From: Candidatus Heimdallarchaeota archaeon
Lineage (GTDB): Archaea > Asgardarchaeota > Heimdallarchaeia > Heimdallarchaeales > Kariarchaeaceae
DNA length: 64,000 bases
Reading direction: 5' to 3'
Assembly: GCA_030149205.1 (NCBI GenBank)
Contig: JASBSB010000006.1
Span: 496,001 to 560,000, forward strand
Positions 26,130 through 34,693 of this stretch are shown one piece after another (within the stretch, counting starts at the first letter, position 1; every line of letters begins with the position of its first letter). The notes under the pieces are model-generated. The model was given only the letters and a program-made list of their open reading frames with translations, was not told where the DNA came from and ran no database searches. Position numbers and translations under genes: made by a program.

Positions 26130-26611
26130 GCCAATTTCCACCAGCTATCTGACATATAATGAATATTCTTAACTACTTTTCCAGAATCCATTGCTTTCAT
26201 ATCCACTGAATCATAAAGTGCTATCCCCACAGCTAACGGAACTTCATTCAAATCTTCAACAACCACACAGAGTTTGTTTTCAAGTACATTTTCCTCAATT
26301 TTTGTAATACCGGGTCGCATTATATCTGCACCATTTGTTACAAATTTAATTGCTCCTCGATCTACGAAGACCCTAGGAATTCCTAAGTTTTCTTCCTTAA
26401 TGAAGTTTAAATGGGGAATTAGTCGTTCTTTGATTTTAATCAATCTGATTGAATCATTTATCTTATAATATTCTCCATCATCGGTTTGATTTAGCTCAAC
26501 CTTGTCTTTTTTGGTTAGATTCAAATCAAATGAAGAGGACACCTCTTCTTGAAATTGTCTGGATAATTCTTTTTTTAGTTTATTTGACAGCATTTGTACT
26601 TTTTGGGTCAA
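26126..26611 (-). CDS. PUA-domain protein, MCTS1-like
   Basis: 161 aa. A charged N-terminal region (pre-PUA, including KKDKVELNQTDDGEYYKIN) is followed by a PUA domain with the diagnostic VDRGAIKFVTNGADIMRPGI. PUA proteins of this layout (MCTS1/Tma20 type) bind RNA or tRNA and, in eukaryotes, act with DENR in ribosome recycling and re-initiation. Its stop shares CTAG with the convergent proline dehydrogenase gene. The role in translation is a family-based inference. Confidence 0.82.
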   Translation of the reverse strand: MTQKVQMLSNKLKKELSRQFQEEVSSSFDLNLTKKDKVELNQTDDGEYYKINDSIRLIKIKERLIPHLNFIKEENLGIPRVFVDRGAIKFVTNGADIMRPGITKIEENVLENKLCVVVEDLNEVPLAVGIALYDSVDMKAMDSGKVVKNIHYMSDSWWKLA

Positions 26612-26778
26612 ATTAATCTATAATTCCTTAGAATCATAAAAAGCTTATTCTATGTAATTAAACTTAATTTGGGAATGAGATTTTGAAAATTGTTCATGTA
26701 AGGGCAAAATCATAGAGGGTTTGAAATTTGTTAAATTTAAGGGGCAAAAAGTTTGAAAGCCCATCAAAAATAAACGAC

Positions 26779-26789
26779 TTTTTATAAAA
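26779..26789 (+). promoter_or_regulatory. TATA box of the atpD gene
   Basis: TTTTTATAAAA centred 26 bases upstream of the GTG start; spacing implies a leaderless or near-leaderless transcript. Confidence 0.5.
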
Positions 26790-26809
26790 CCAGCTTATTA
26801 ATAGAAGTT

Positions 26810-27484
26810 GTGAGTCAGGCAGATAAGATCGAAGGTGTCGCTGCAACCAGAATGAAGCTATTAGAGCTACGTGGAAAGGCAAAATTAGCAGAGCATGGTC
26901 ACGATCTTTTGAAGGAAAAGATGGATGCGTTAATCATTGAATTTTACCAAATTTTGAGTGAAGTCAAATCTGCGCAAAGTGAAACCGCTGGTGTGTTAGA
27001 TGAGGCTCACAAAAAGCTAAAGTTAGCAAGTATACAATTAGGTAGGTCAGTTCTACGAAATTTAGGTAAGTTGGCTCCAGAAACTATTTCATTAGAAACG
27101 ACCACTCGAAACATTATGGGTGTTAAGGTCCCTAAGATAAAAGTTGTTGAGAGAAAACTAGAGCTACCATTCTATGACGCAGAAACCACCACATTAGAGT
27201 TTGATATTGCAGTTAACAGCTTTCGAGATTCTATAAGTTCGGTAGTAAAATTAGCTGAGAAGGTTGCTACTTTACAAAAACTTGCATATGACATAAATAG
27301 TACAAAAAGACGAGTCAACGCCTTACATCACATCATTATTCCTCGATTAAAAAATACTGCTAAATTTATAGAAATAACTCTTGAAGAAGATGACAGAGAA
27401 ACATTCAGCAGACTCAAGTTTATTAAAAAGAAAATTGAATCGGCAAAGGAGGAGAAGTTTGGAGGTATAGCAAATGAAGCCTGA
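26810..27484 (+). CDS. atpD: A/V-type ATP synthase subunit D
   Basis: Central-stalk subunit of the A-type ATPase. The conserved N-terminus GVAATRMKLLELRGKAKLAE-HGHDLLKEKMDAL and the C-terminal TKRRVNALHHIIIPRLKNTAKFI define the family; 224 aa is typical. It starts with GTG and a well-placed TATA box and overlaps the next gene by 11 bases. Unusually, the other ATPase subunits are not next to it; in most archaea D follows A and B. The neighbours instead are two unknowns and an archaeosortase. Confidence 0.94.
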   Translation: MSQADKIEGVAATRMKLLELRGKAKLAEHGHDLLKEKMDALIIEFYQILSEVKSAQSETAGVLDEAHKKLKLASIQLGRSVLRNLGKLAPETISLETTTRNIMGVKVPKIKVVERKLELPFYDAETTTLEFDIAVNSFRDSISSVVKLAEKVATLQKLAYDINSTKRRVNALHHIIIPRLKNTAKFIEITLEEDDRETFSRLKFIKKKIESAKEEKFGGIANEA

Positions 27485-27947
27485 ACTAAGTTTTAACAAT
27501 GTTGCAATAGGAAGATGGATGTTTAACTCAAACCTTCATTTTTTTGATTTAAATGTCTTCAACGAAGGTATTGGAGGGAATTTCATGTGGAAACAGATGA
27601 ATGTCAGAATACCTGGAATCGCAGTTATAACAGATTTTCAAAAAAGACAGAAATACAAGAGTCTATCTTTTGAAGATCAAGTAAAAATGAATGATTACAA
27701 CTTTTTTGTAACTTGGGAACAAATCCAGGGGGTAGTCTCTTATCGAGTAAATAAGGAATTTAAGATAAGAACCACAGATGAAATTATTACGATTTTGTTT
27801 AGATCTCCAGCAGAATTTGATTTGCTCCTTGATAGATTAAATAATCATATAAAAGAAAAGATATTCTCAAGAGATATTGAAAAAATGAAACAATCTGTTT
27901 TTGAAGGAATGGATAAAGTTCCAGAAGATCAACTTGCTTTTAGATAA
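27474..27947 (+). CDS. Unknown 157-aa protein coupled to atpD
   Basis: Not recognised. A mostly beta pattern in the middle (VRIPGIAVITDFQKRQKYKS, YNFFVTWEQIQGVVSYRV, EFKIRTTDEIITILFRSP) ending in a helix (AEFDLLLDRLNNHIKEKIF) is reminiscent of PH/GRAM-like domains. No catalytic residues. It overlaps atpD by 11 bases and the next start lies one base after its stop, so all three are one unit. Could help membrane or complex association; speculative. Confidence 0.6.
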   Translation: MKPELSFNNVAIGRWMFNSNLHFFDLNVFNEGIGGNFMWKQMNVRIPGIAVITDFQKRQKYKSLSFEDQVKMNDYNFFVTWEQIQGVVSYRVNKEFKIRTTDEIITILFRSPAEFDLLLDRLNNHIKEKIFSRDIEKMKQSVFEGMDKVPEDQLAFR

Positions 27948-27948
27948 A

Positions 27949-28644
27949 ATGAACGATCAAACCCAATACCATCTCTTAGAAAAATGGATTGGCTATCTTT
28001 CAATTACTAACGGAGCTCAATTTGCTGGATTTCTCCTGATTTATCTATTTGTTATTGATGTGACAAAAGTTTACTTAATTAATTTCACTTCTACAGTACC
28101 TTGGTACTTATCAATCCTTTTGACTATAATTTTGCTGGTCGACTATATTGTAAGTATCTTCGTGATTTATCTTTTAGCAAAAAACACAGAGAAATACCAA
28201 TCGATTGTGAAAATTTTTGGTTTACTTTTTGCTCTTCTCTCACTCTATGCAAGAATAAATGTCATATTTTCTGTTTTATTTCCATATGTTACACAAATCG
28301 GATTTACATGGATATACACAATAGCTCCACTTTCAAGTGTTAGTTTCGGCATTATTTTGCTCATAATTTCATACACTAACCTTTCATTCACTAATAGAAG
28401 AGGTTTACTATTATTAGCTGTAATAAATCTTCTCTTCTCGATCCCTATGGCAATTTTCGGATTTTATAATTATGTAATTACCCCTTTAGACCTCCAATTG
28501 TGGAATCAAATAGTACTTGCATATGCATTCAAAGTGACACTTTTACCTTTGATTTCTGCTTTTGTTTTTGATTCTTGGAGTAGCTCAATTAAAAAATACC
28601 GAGAATACCTTAATGAACAGAATGTAGATTCAAATAAGGAATAG
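27949..28644 (+). CDS. Unknown six-to-seven-helix membrane protein
   Basis: I place the start at ATG 27949 (MNDQTQYHLLEKW), one base after the previous stop; a start at 27901 would read through the previous gene. About 231 aa with roughly six membrane helices (for example FAGFLLIYLFVIDV, ILLTIILLVDYIVSIFVI, IFGLLFALLSLYA, LLLLAVINLLFSIPMAI) and a soluble, charged C-terminus. No family recognised. It belongs to the unit that leads to the archaeosortase gene 30 bases on. Confidence 0.6.
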   Translation: MNDQTQYHLLEKWIGYLSITNGAQFAGFLLIYLFVIDVTKVYLINFTSTVPWYLSILLTIILLVDYIVSIFVIYLLAKNTEKYQSIVKIFGLLFALLSLYARINVIFSVLFPYVTQIGFTWIYTIAPLSSVSFGIILLIISYTNLSFTNRRGLLLLAVINLLFSIPMAIFGFYNYVITPLDLQLWNQIVLAYAFKVTLLPLISAFVFDSWSSSIKKYREYLNEQNVDSNKE

Positions 28645-28674
28645 TTTAAATTAAATAAGGTTGAAAATCAATTA

Positions 28675-29403
28675 ATGCCTTTTTACAATGATGAACGGTT
28701 GATCCCAACAGAGGATAATGAACATCCTCTGCTTAAACTAAAGGGAAAAGAAAGGAGAAAGTTTGCAATATACTCACTAACCGGTACCGTGTTGATCACA
28801 ATTCTGTTATATATCGTTCCACCATACTACGGTTTGGAGATGCTGACGACGCATACCAGTTATTTCTTTTTAGATATATTTGGATTTAAACCCAGGTATT
28901 TTACTTATGAAGATAAAATTCAAAATCTTGAGTTCATAGATGCAATATTTTACAATCTGTTTGACAACACAAGGGCAACATACCCAGCAATTGCCATAGA
29001 AAGTAAAAATCAGCTTCCAAATTATTATATGATTATAAGAGCTTGTACGGGCATGCAAGCTGGTGCATTACTTCTTGGATTGATTTGGATGACACCAGCT
29101 CATCTCCAAAACAAAATTAAAGCTTCATATACAGTATTAATTGCATTATTTATTGGAAATGCATTAAGAATTGCCTCTATGATAGCAATCGCAACAATTT
29201 TCACAAGTGATTTTGGGGTAGACCACAACATTGCATGGCATTATGCTCATGATTGGATGGGACAGCCAATTGGATTTTTTGGTACAATACTATTTACAAT
29301 CTTTATTGAAAAAAATGATGTAAGAATTCTTGATACAATTACCCTTTGGGTGGATGTCTTAATGCAGGACGTTTTAGGGAAACTTCCCCTATTAAAGAAC
29401 TAA
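28675..29403 (+). CDS. Archaeosortase/exosortase-family transpeptidase
   Basis: 242 aa integral membrane enzyme. Conserved catalytic positions are present: Cys124 in RACTGMQAG, Arg165 in GNALRIASM and His192 in WHYAHDWMGQ. Archaeosortases cleave a C-terminal sorting motif of exported proteins and attach them to a lipid, often alongside N-glycosylation. This fits the AglB gene at 39-41 kb and the surface protein ending in a short hydrophobic helix at 48.0-49.1 kb, a candidate substrate. The cytosolic N-terminus (about 25 residues) is longer than usual. Confidence 0.88.
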   Translation: MPFYNDERLIPTEDNEHPLLKLKGKERRKFAIYSLTGTVLITILLYIVPPYYGLEMLTTHTSYFFLDIFGFKPRYFTYEDKIQNLEFIDAIFYNLFDNTRATYPAIAIESKNQLPNYYMIIRACTGMQAGALLLGLIWMTPAHLQNKIKASYTVLIALFIGNALRIASMIAIATIFTSDFGVDHNIAWHYAHDWMGQPIGFFGTILFTIFIEKNDVRILDTITLWVDVLMQDVLGKLPLLKN

Positions 29404-29445
29404 ATAATTCTTAGCAAAATTATCCTAAAAACTTGCATTTTCTAT

Positions 29446-29464
29446 CGAAATACTTTTTTAAACT
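29446..29464 (+). promoter_or_regulatory. Promoter of the tRNA-Gln gene
   Basis: CGAAATACTTTTTTAAACT, a BRE-plus-TATA-like block centred about 50 bases before the tRNA; it leaves room for a transcription start and a roughly 20-base leader to be cut by RNase P. Confidence 0.45.
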
Positions 29465-29506
29465 CATATTATCAGGAAATTAACTTGTAAGGTTATTACA
29501 AGATAT

Positions 29507-29612
29507 AGCCCCATGGTGTAGTGGCCAATCATGGTGGACTTTGAATATTTTCAAAAGTAATCCATCGACAAGGGTTCAAAATCATTTTCTGATGAAAATC
29601 CCTTTGGGGCTA
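29507..29612 (+). tRNA. tRNA-Gln(TTG) with two introns
   Basis: The acceptor stem is AGCCCCA/TGGGGCT (7 bp) with discriminator A; D stem GTG/CAT; anticodon stem GTGGA/TCCAT around CTTTGAA, anticodon TTG at 29541-29543; T stem AAGGG/CCCTT. Two extra stretches interrupt the cloverleaf: a 15-base intron after A37 (29545-29559), whose TTCAAA can pair with TTTGAA of the anticodon, and an 18-base insert in the T loop (29581-29598) with the inverted repeat ATTTTC-TGAT-GAAAAT; removing it restores the loop TTCAAAT. CCA is not encoded. The convergent protein stop codon begins at the next base. Confidence 0.92.
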
Positions 29613-31973
29613 TTATTCGTCTGACAGAGAAAAATAATCACTTAAATTACCAAAATTAAAATCATCAAAACCATATTTTTGTTTCAAGTTCAAAATTTGT
29701 TCCTTAATCATTTTAAGAGATATGCCAGGTAGTCTTTGAGAAGAGTTCTCATATAAGTTTCTTAGGAGGTTCCAGAATAGGTATTCATCAGATGCATTAA
29801 GGTTTTGCTTATTGTTTAATTTGTATAAAATATCAAGCATAAGTGCCGCCTCATTATATTTGTCATTCTTTACTGAGTTAATCACGTGAAGAAGCAATAC
29901 AAAAGATAATTCAAAATCGAATTGTTCACTCATCCAGGTTAATATCTGTGTGTTCTCAGTATACTTTACTCTCTCTTCATAGCTCTCCATAAGTTCTTTT
30001 GCTCGAACTTTGGCTAAAACTGCCCTTTCTTCGGATTTAAGTTCATTAAACCAAATATTGAAAAATTCTTGAAATTCATCTTCCAAGCTTAATTTTGAGG
30101 AATATTTTTTCTTGCGGATTGTCAGTAACAATATCTTAAGAGTGAAAATTTGTAATCTAAGAGCAGGTCGAATTGTTATATTTAAATGATGTGTGATCAA
30201 TCTTTCACATTCATCATATTCACCAGACCAAATTAATAGACGCAACTTTTTTAAGATATCTTCTTCCTGTTTTGAAAAAAGACCCCAAAAATCAATTGGA
30301 TTAACAGACTTGTAACCTGGATTGAGAACATATGAAGAGGATCCAACCATTAACTTTAGTTTATCTAAACCAAAAGGATTTAGTTGATGTGAGGTTTCAA
30401 GGATTTCTCTCACAGAATCTAAAGTTTTATTTTCAAGCTTTACTGTTTCAAACTTCTTCCCTTCGAAGACTCCCGGTTTTAAAAAGCTTTGTGCAATTGG
30501 GAAAAAATTATTTACTGGAACAAAGGTACTGGATAAAAATTTGAGTTTCTCGAGGTAGGAGTTTGCATGATTATTTTGATTTAGTAAAATATAAAAGAAG
30601 GCACGGTTTTCAAGCGTTAGTGCATGTAATAATTCAGTGGGAAATTCATGTTCTTTAAACTGTTTATTTATCTCATGATACACCTCTATTACAAATTGTA
30701 ATTTAATTTCCGAAATATTCCCTTCACTAACAGATTCTTTTATTATATAATGCTGTAATGTGTATCTCGCAACAATTTTGTTTGTTTCTGTTTTAAATAA
30801 TGGAAGAAGAAGTTCATCAAAATTTTGAAAATCAGAAAGCTCCTTGTGGGGTGATAAAATGATATTGATTAAGTCAAACAATTCACGAAGGTTTGAAAAT
30901 TCTCCTTCCCTATCTTCAAATAATGCTAAATATGACTTCTTTTCTGTTGGGTTATCAATTAAATAAAAAAATATATTCAATAAAAACATCCCTCTCTCCC
31001 AAAACTGGTGAATGCTACCCAACTTAAACGGGTTGAAAACCTTATTTTGTAAAAAATCAATTGCTTCACGGGATTTTGACTGAATGAACAATGAAGTGAT
31101 ATAAATTGGAACAAAAGCTTCTAGATAAGCTGAGGCAAAATCATTTTCTTCAAGAACCCGAAGTACCTCATTATCTCCGTCTGTGTACTGCTTTAGAAGA
31201 TAAAGAGCAAAACAATAATTATATCGAACACGAAGCTGATCTACCTCACTTCCACCATATCTGTCATAATATGAGATTAAAGCCTGCGTAGTTTTAAGGT
31301 AATTAGTGTATTCCCCAAGATCATAATATGCCTTGCTTAAAAGAAACAGGGAAAGTAAAACAAGTTTTGGGTCATTTACTTCCCTCGCATATTCTAAACC
31401 TTGGTCACAAATTGATATTAAAGACAGAGTATTCGAAGTTACTATGAAATATTCTCCCAGGAACGTAAAATAATTCTTCAAATTATATAAAACAGGAATG
31501 GTAAAGGGGCCTTCTTCTATAATTGAAGCATACTTTTGACTATTTTTAATAAGTAATCCTTTAAACTCTGAGTCGTTATACAAAACTGTCATTTTTTTGT
31601 CCAAAATTGGTATAGCAATGTTTGGTTTGGGCTCAGAGTACACCCACGACATTGCCCATATCCATAACAACAAGAAATTTAGCTCAAATAGCTCTGATTT
31701 TTCTCTGGTAACTTGAATTGATTTGAAGATAGATTCGTATGATCTTTGAACTTTTGATTTGATCCCTTCATTTAAAGTTGTAAGTTCGTTCAAGGCACTG
31801 TTGATTGAAGTTAAAACCACTATCAATTCAAATTCCTTTTTAGCTAATGGAAAATCTAAATCCAGAAAATTAATTGGTGACTCGATGTTCTCTCCGATTA
31901 AATCAATCAAATGTTCATCTATAAATTTGATAAAATTATTTGAATGAAAAATTTCTTTAGTGTTTATCCTCAA
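29613..31973 (-). CDS. Unknown 786-aa helical-repeat (TPR-like) protein
   Basis: No family recognised. All-helical with irregular TPR-like pairs in the middle (for example LVLLSLFLLSKAYYDLGEYTNYL, cut here to key residues, and VDQLRVRYNYCFALYLLKQY). No catalytic motif or membrane segment. Similar large soluble solenoid proteins serve as scaffolds or transcription co-regulators. Its stop codon abuts the tRNA-Gln gene without a gap. Confidence 0.6.
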   Translation of the reverse strand: MRINTKEIFHSNNFIKFIDEHLIDLIGENIESPINFLDLDFPLAKKEFELIVVLTSINSALNELTTLNEGIKSKVQRSYESIFKSIQVTREKSELFELNFLLLWIWAMSWVYSEPKPNIAIPILDKKMTVLYNDSEFKGLLIKNSQKYASIIEEGPFTIPVLYNLKNYFTFLGEYFIVTSNTLSLISICDQGLEYAREVNDPKLVLLSLFLLSKAYYDLGEYTNYLKTTQALISYYDRYGGSEVDQLRVRYNYCFALYLLKQYTDGDNEVLRVLEENDFASAYLEAFVPIYITSLFIQSKSREAIDFLQNKVFNPFKLGSIHQFWERGMFLLNIFFYLIDNPTEKKSYLALFEDREGEFSNLRELFDLINIILSPHKELSDFQNFDELLLPLFKTETNKIVARYTLQHYIIKESVSEGNISEIKLQFVIEVYHEINKQFKEHEFPTELLHALTLENRAFFYILLNQNNHANSYLEKLKFLSSTFVPVNNFFPIAQSFLKPGVFEGKKFETVKLENKTLDSVREILETSHQLNPFGLDKLKLMVGSSSYVLNPGYKSVNPIDFWGLFSKQEEDILKKLRLLIWSGEYDECERLITHHLNITIRPALRLQIFTLKILLLTIRKKKYSSKLSLEDEFQEFFNIWFNELKSEERAVLAKVRAKELMESYEERVKYTENTQILTWMSEQFDFELSFVLLLHVINSVKNDKYNEAALMLDILYKLNNKQNLNASDEYLFWNLLRNLYENSSQRLPGISLKMIKEQILNLKQKYGFDDFNFGNLSDYFSLSDE

Positions 31974-32127
31974 AGGTTCCCTATTATTATATATTCTTTT
32001 TATTTTTAAGGATTGACAAATGTACTGTAAACGAATTTAGATTTAAGTGTACATAATTACCTGCTGAATAGTCTTTCTGTTGGAATAAAGGTATAAAGCT
32101 TAATAATTCAATCAGGAATTGATTCAT

Positions 32128-32964
32128 ATGGTTCTTGAAAAAGCAGTGAACTGGGCTAAAGCAAATTTGTATGACGAAACAACTGATGGGCTGATGCTAA
32201 TAGGTTCTTGGGCAAGAAACAGAGAAGGAGATATAAATGATATTGATTTCGCACAAATTAAAAAGAACCAATTAGCTGCAATAGAGCAGAGGGAAGTGAT
32301 TCAAGATGACTTCATTCTTGATGTATGGGTGTATGACTATAATGCGCTAAGATTTGACCTCACTGAACCACCAGTCGATAGTAACCAAATTGCTAATATC
32401 TCAATATCACTCCAATTTCTCCTTGATGGGGAGATACTACAAGAGAGAGGTGATAGTATTTCTGAATTAAAAAATTTAGCTAAAAGTTATACTTGGGATA
32501 AAGACACAGAAGATTTACTAAACTTCAATTCCACCCCTCCCTCAAATCAATTCCTACAAAAAGCCTATGAAGAAAATCTTATTCTTATTCAACTCATAAA
32601 AGAAAAAATTCATGTCAATAAACCTGCTACATTCAGAAGGAAAGATTATCCTAGATTAAATCAGGTTACTGACCCATCTGAAATACAAAATTTGTTCCAG
32701 CTTACGAAAGATTCTTACAATAAGCTAGGTATAACCCGAAATTGGCCACAGTTTAAGGACGCAGAAAAAGCTCTGTTGATTAAAAATTGGTCAGGCGTCT
32801 TATCATCAATCAAAGATGTTCTGACCTATATTTTAAGATATGAACTTCCAAGTGTGCCAGATCAATTAATCGACCCCAACATTTGGAGATCCGTTGAAAA
32901 CTTTAAAATTAATCCTGTTACAATGAAGGCTATTGAATTGGCCTATTCTATCCCCTGCTCTTGA
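32128..32964 (+). CDS. MNT-like nucleotidyltransferase
   Basis: 278 aa from ATG 32128, which follows AGGAATT; a TTG nine bases upstream is the alternative. The polymerase-beta-fold motif is clear: GSWARNREGDINDIDFAQI (GS, then DxD). The rest is helical, with conserved DVWVYDY and a C-terminal HEPN-like helix bundle (ALLIKNWSGVLSSIKDVL). Such proteins may modify tRNA, RNA or partner proteins (MNT antitoxins), but no HEPN toxin gene is next to it; the fused C-terminal part may play that role. 3' end overlaps the DRG gene by 17 bases. Confidence 0.68.
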   Translation: MVLEKAVNWAKANLYDETTDGLMLIGSWARNREGDINDIDFAQIKKNQLAAIEQREVIQDDFILDVWVYDYNALRFDLTEPPVDSNQIANISISLQFLLDGEILQERGDSISELKNLAKSYTWDKDTEDLLNFNSTPPSNQFLQKAYEENLILIQLIKEKIHVNKPATFRRKDYPRLNQVTDPSEIQNLFQLTKDSYNKLGITRNWPQFKDAEKALLIKNWSGVLSSIKDVLTYILRYELPSVPDQLIDPNIWRSVENFKINPVTMKAIELAYSIPCS

Positions 32965-34057
32965 TCAAGGTCAAGATATCTTCATCCTCTAATACATGAT
33001 TAAGCATTACTTTTTGTCCTGGGTGTTTAGCACTCTTTCCCCAAACCCGTGCAAATTTTACCTCATTTCGAAGGCTTCGATGCAACTTATCACAAACGTC
33101 ACCCACAGTACAACCTTCTCTCATAATCAACGGTTCATCGAAGTCAGTTGTACCACCTTGTGGTCTCAGATATAGTCGCACCAGTGAAACTGAGTCAAAA
33201 ATAAGTTCTTTTAGCTCCTCTACATGATAATTTGTTTGTGCAGATATTTCAAGGTCGATATGTATTTTATTTCGAATTTTCTTAAGCATTTCTGGGGTAC
33301 CTAAATCAACTTTATTCACAATAACTAACGATTTAAGGTACACTCGATTACCCTCTAACACATCAATCAACTGGTCTGTATCAATATCTGTTCGGATTGT
33401 GATTGCAGCATTTAGAATCTTATATTCATTCATAATTGCCTTGATGGTTGGTTCATCAATTTTCGTCAATCTCTTAATACTTGCTACACCAATTCCACCT
33501 CTATCACTCTTTTTTATCTCAACGTCAGGTTTGCTTTGGTTTAACCTTATTCCAAAATGATACAATTCATTCATGATTAAGTTGAAATGGTTCACTGCAT
33601 CAAACACATCCAAGACAATCAGAATGATATCTGCGCTTCGTGCTACACTGAGTACCTGCTTTCCTCTCCCTTTCCCTTTCGAAGCTCCAGAAATTATACC
33701 TGGAAGGTCAATTACTTGGATCTGAGTATTTTTGTATTCTAATACCCCTGGAATTGCCTCAAGTGTTGTAAATGCATAAGCACCAACCTTTGAATCTTTA
33801 TTTGTTAATCTTCCTAGTATGGTTGATTTTCCCACTGATGGTAACCCTATTAGTGCGACACTACTGTCTCCGCTTTTCTTTACATCATAGCCCTCTCCTC
33901 CACTTTTACCTGAAGCAAGGATTCGTTCTTGTGCTTCTCGTTTTAATTTGGCTAACTTAGCTTTTAATCTTCCAACATGAGTCTCTGTAGCTTTATTCTT
34001 TTTGGTAATACGAAGCTCTTCCTCAATTTCTCGGATTTTATCCTCGGTGGAACTCAT
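32948..34057 (-). CDS. DRG-family (Rbg-like) translation GTPase
   Basis: 369 aa. N-terminal helices and basic region precede G1 GLPSVGKST (71-79), G3 DLPGI near 115, G4 NKVD near 245 and a C-terminal TGS domain (FDEPLIMREGCTVGDVCDKLHRSLR). DRGs are conserved from archaea to eukaryotes; they bind ribosomes and help stalled translation. Length is the archaeal norm. An HTH-like insertion found in Obg is absent. The DFRP partner is not nearby. Confidence 0.92.
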   Translation of the reverse strand: MSSTEDKIREIEEELRITKKNKATETHVGRLKAKLAKLKREAQERILASGKSGGEGYDVKKSGDSSVALIGLPSVGKSTILGRLTNKDSKVGAYAFTTLEAIPGVLEYKNTQIQVIDLPGIISGASKGKGRGKQVLSVARSADIILIVLDVFDAVNHFNLIMNELYHFGIRLNQSKPDVEIKKSDRGGIGVASIKRLTKIDEPTIKAIMNEYKILNAAITIRTDIDTDQLIDVLEGNRVYLKSLVIVNKVDLGTPEMLKKIRNKIHIDLEISAQTNYHVEELKELIFDSVSLVRLYLRPQGGTTDFDEPLIMREGCTVGDVCDKLHRSLRNEVKFARVWGKSAKHPGQKVMLNHVLEDEDILTLIKSRG

Positions 34058-34112
34058 GTTCTTACCCTCTTATTTATTTCTCTAATTAAAAATTTGGTTT
34101 AGATAACTCCAC

Positions 34113-34616
34113 TCAAACATTGGTTGTCTTAGTTTTGGTTAATGATAGTGATTGTGTTTGTAAAAATCCAGCAAACAGATAAAAGGCAAAGAATGATACG
34201 AAAAGTTCAAAGAAAAGCTTCTGCATTGGGTCTTTTAATCCATTATCCACATATATTTTCCAGGAATTAAGAACATATCCAAAGAAGAAAAAGAATGTCA
34301 CAAAATAGAAAGCCGCTGCTAGAATTGAGGATTTCATTCCCACAATTAGTATGTCACGATTCCTTAATACCTTCTCATTCTGCCAGAAATATTGATCAAA
34401 CATAATTTCAATGAAAAATATCAAAAATCCTATAACAATTGGTAAACCAAATACCACAGCTTCATAAGACGTATTTGTAAATTTAAGAATCTCTCTCATG
34501 TAATAATAAAGAGGTAATTGTACCAACAAAGCAAAAAATAATTGATATGCTAAAACCCAAATTGTCCTTGGGTGTTGCCAATTAATGTTGTCAAGATTTC
34601 TTTGAGTTGCCATCAA
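34113..34616 (-). CDS. Unknown four-helix membrane protein
   Basis: 167 aa, four predicted helices (WVLAYQLFFALLVQLPLYYY, AVVFGLPIVIGFLIFFIEIM, ILAAAFYFVTFFFFFGYVL, LFFELFVSFFAFYLFAGFL) and a short threonine- and lysine-rich cytosolic tail. No known signature. Lies between the DRG and HAL genes on the same strand with gaps of 55 and 77 bases. Confidence 0.55.
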   Translation of the reverse strand: MMATQRNLDNINWQHPRTIWVLAYQLFFALLVQLPLYYYMREILKFTNTSYEAVVFGLPIVIGFLIFFIEIMFDQYFWQNEKVLRNRDILIVGMKSSILAAAFYFVTFFFFFGYVLNSWKIYVDNGLKDPMQKLFFELFVSFFAFYLFAGFLQTQSLSLTKTKTTNV

Positions 34617-34693
34617 TCTATCATCAATTCAACAAATAAAAGAATGTTCCTTTTGACGCAGTTATATTGGAGTCTAATACTGTTATTTTGTTT

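Noticed and set aside
27901..27948. Extended N-terminus of the membrane protein at 27949
   Set aside because: It would overlap the preceding coding gene in another frame; ATG 27949 directly after the stop TAA is the natural start.
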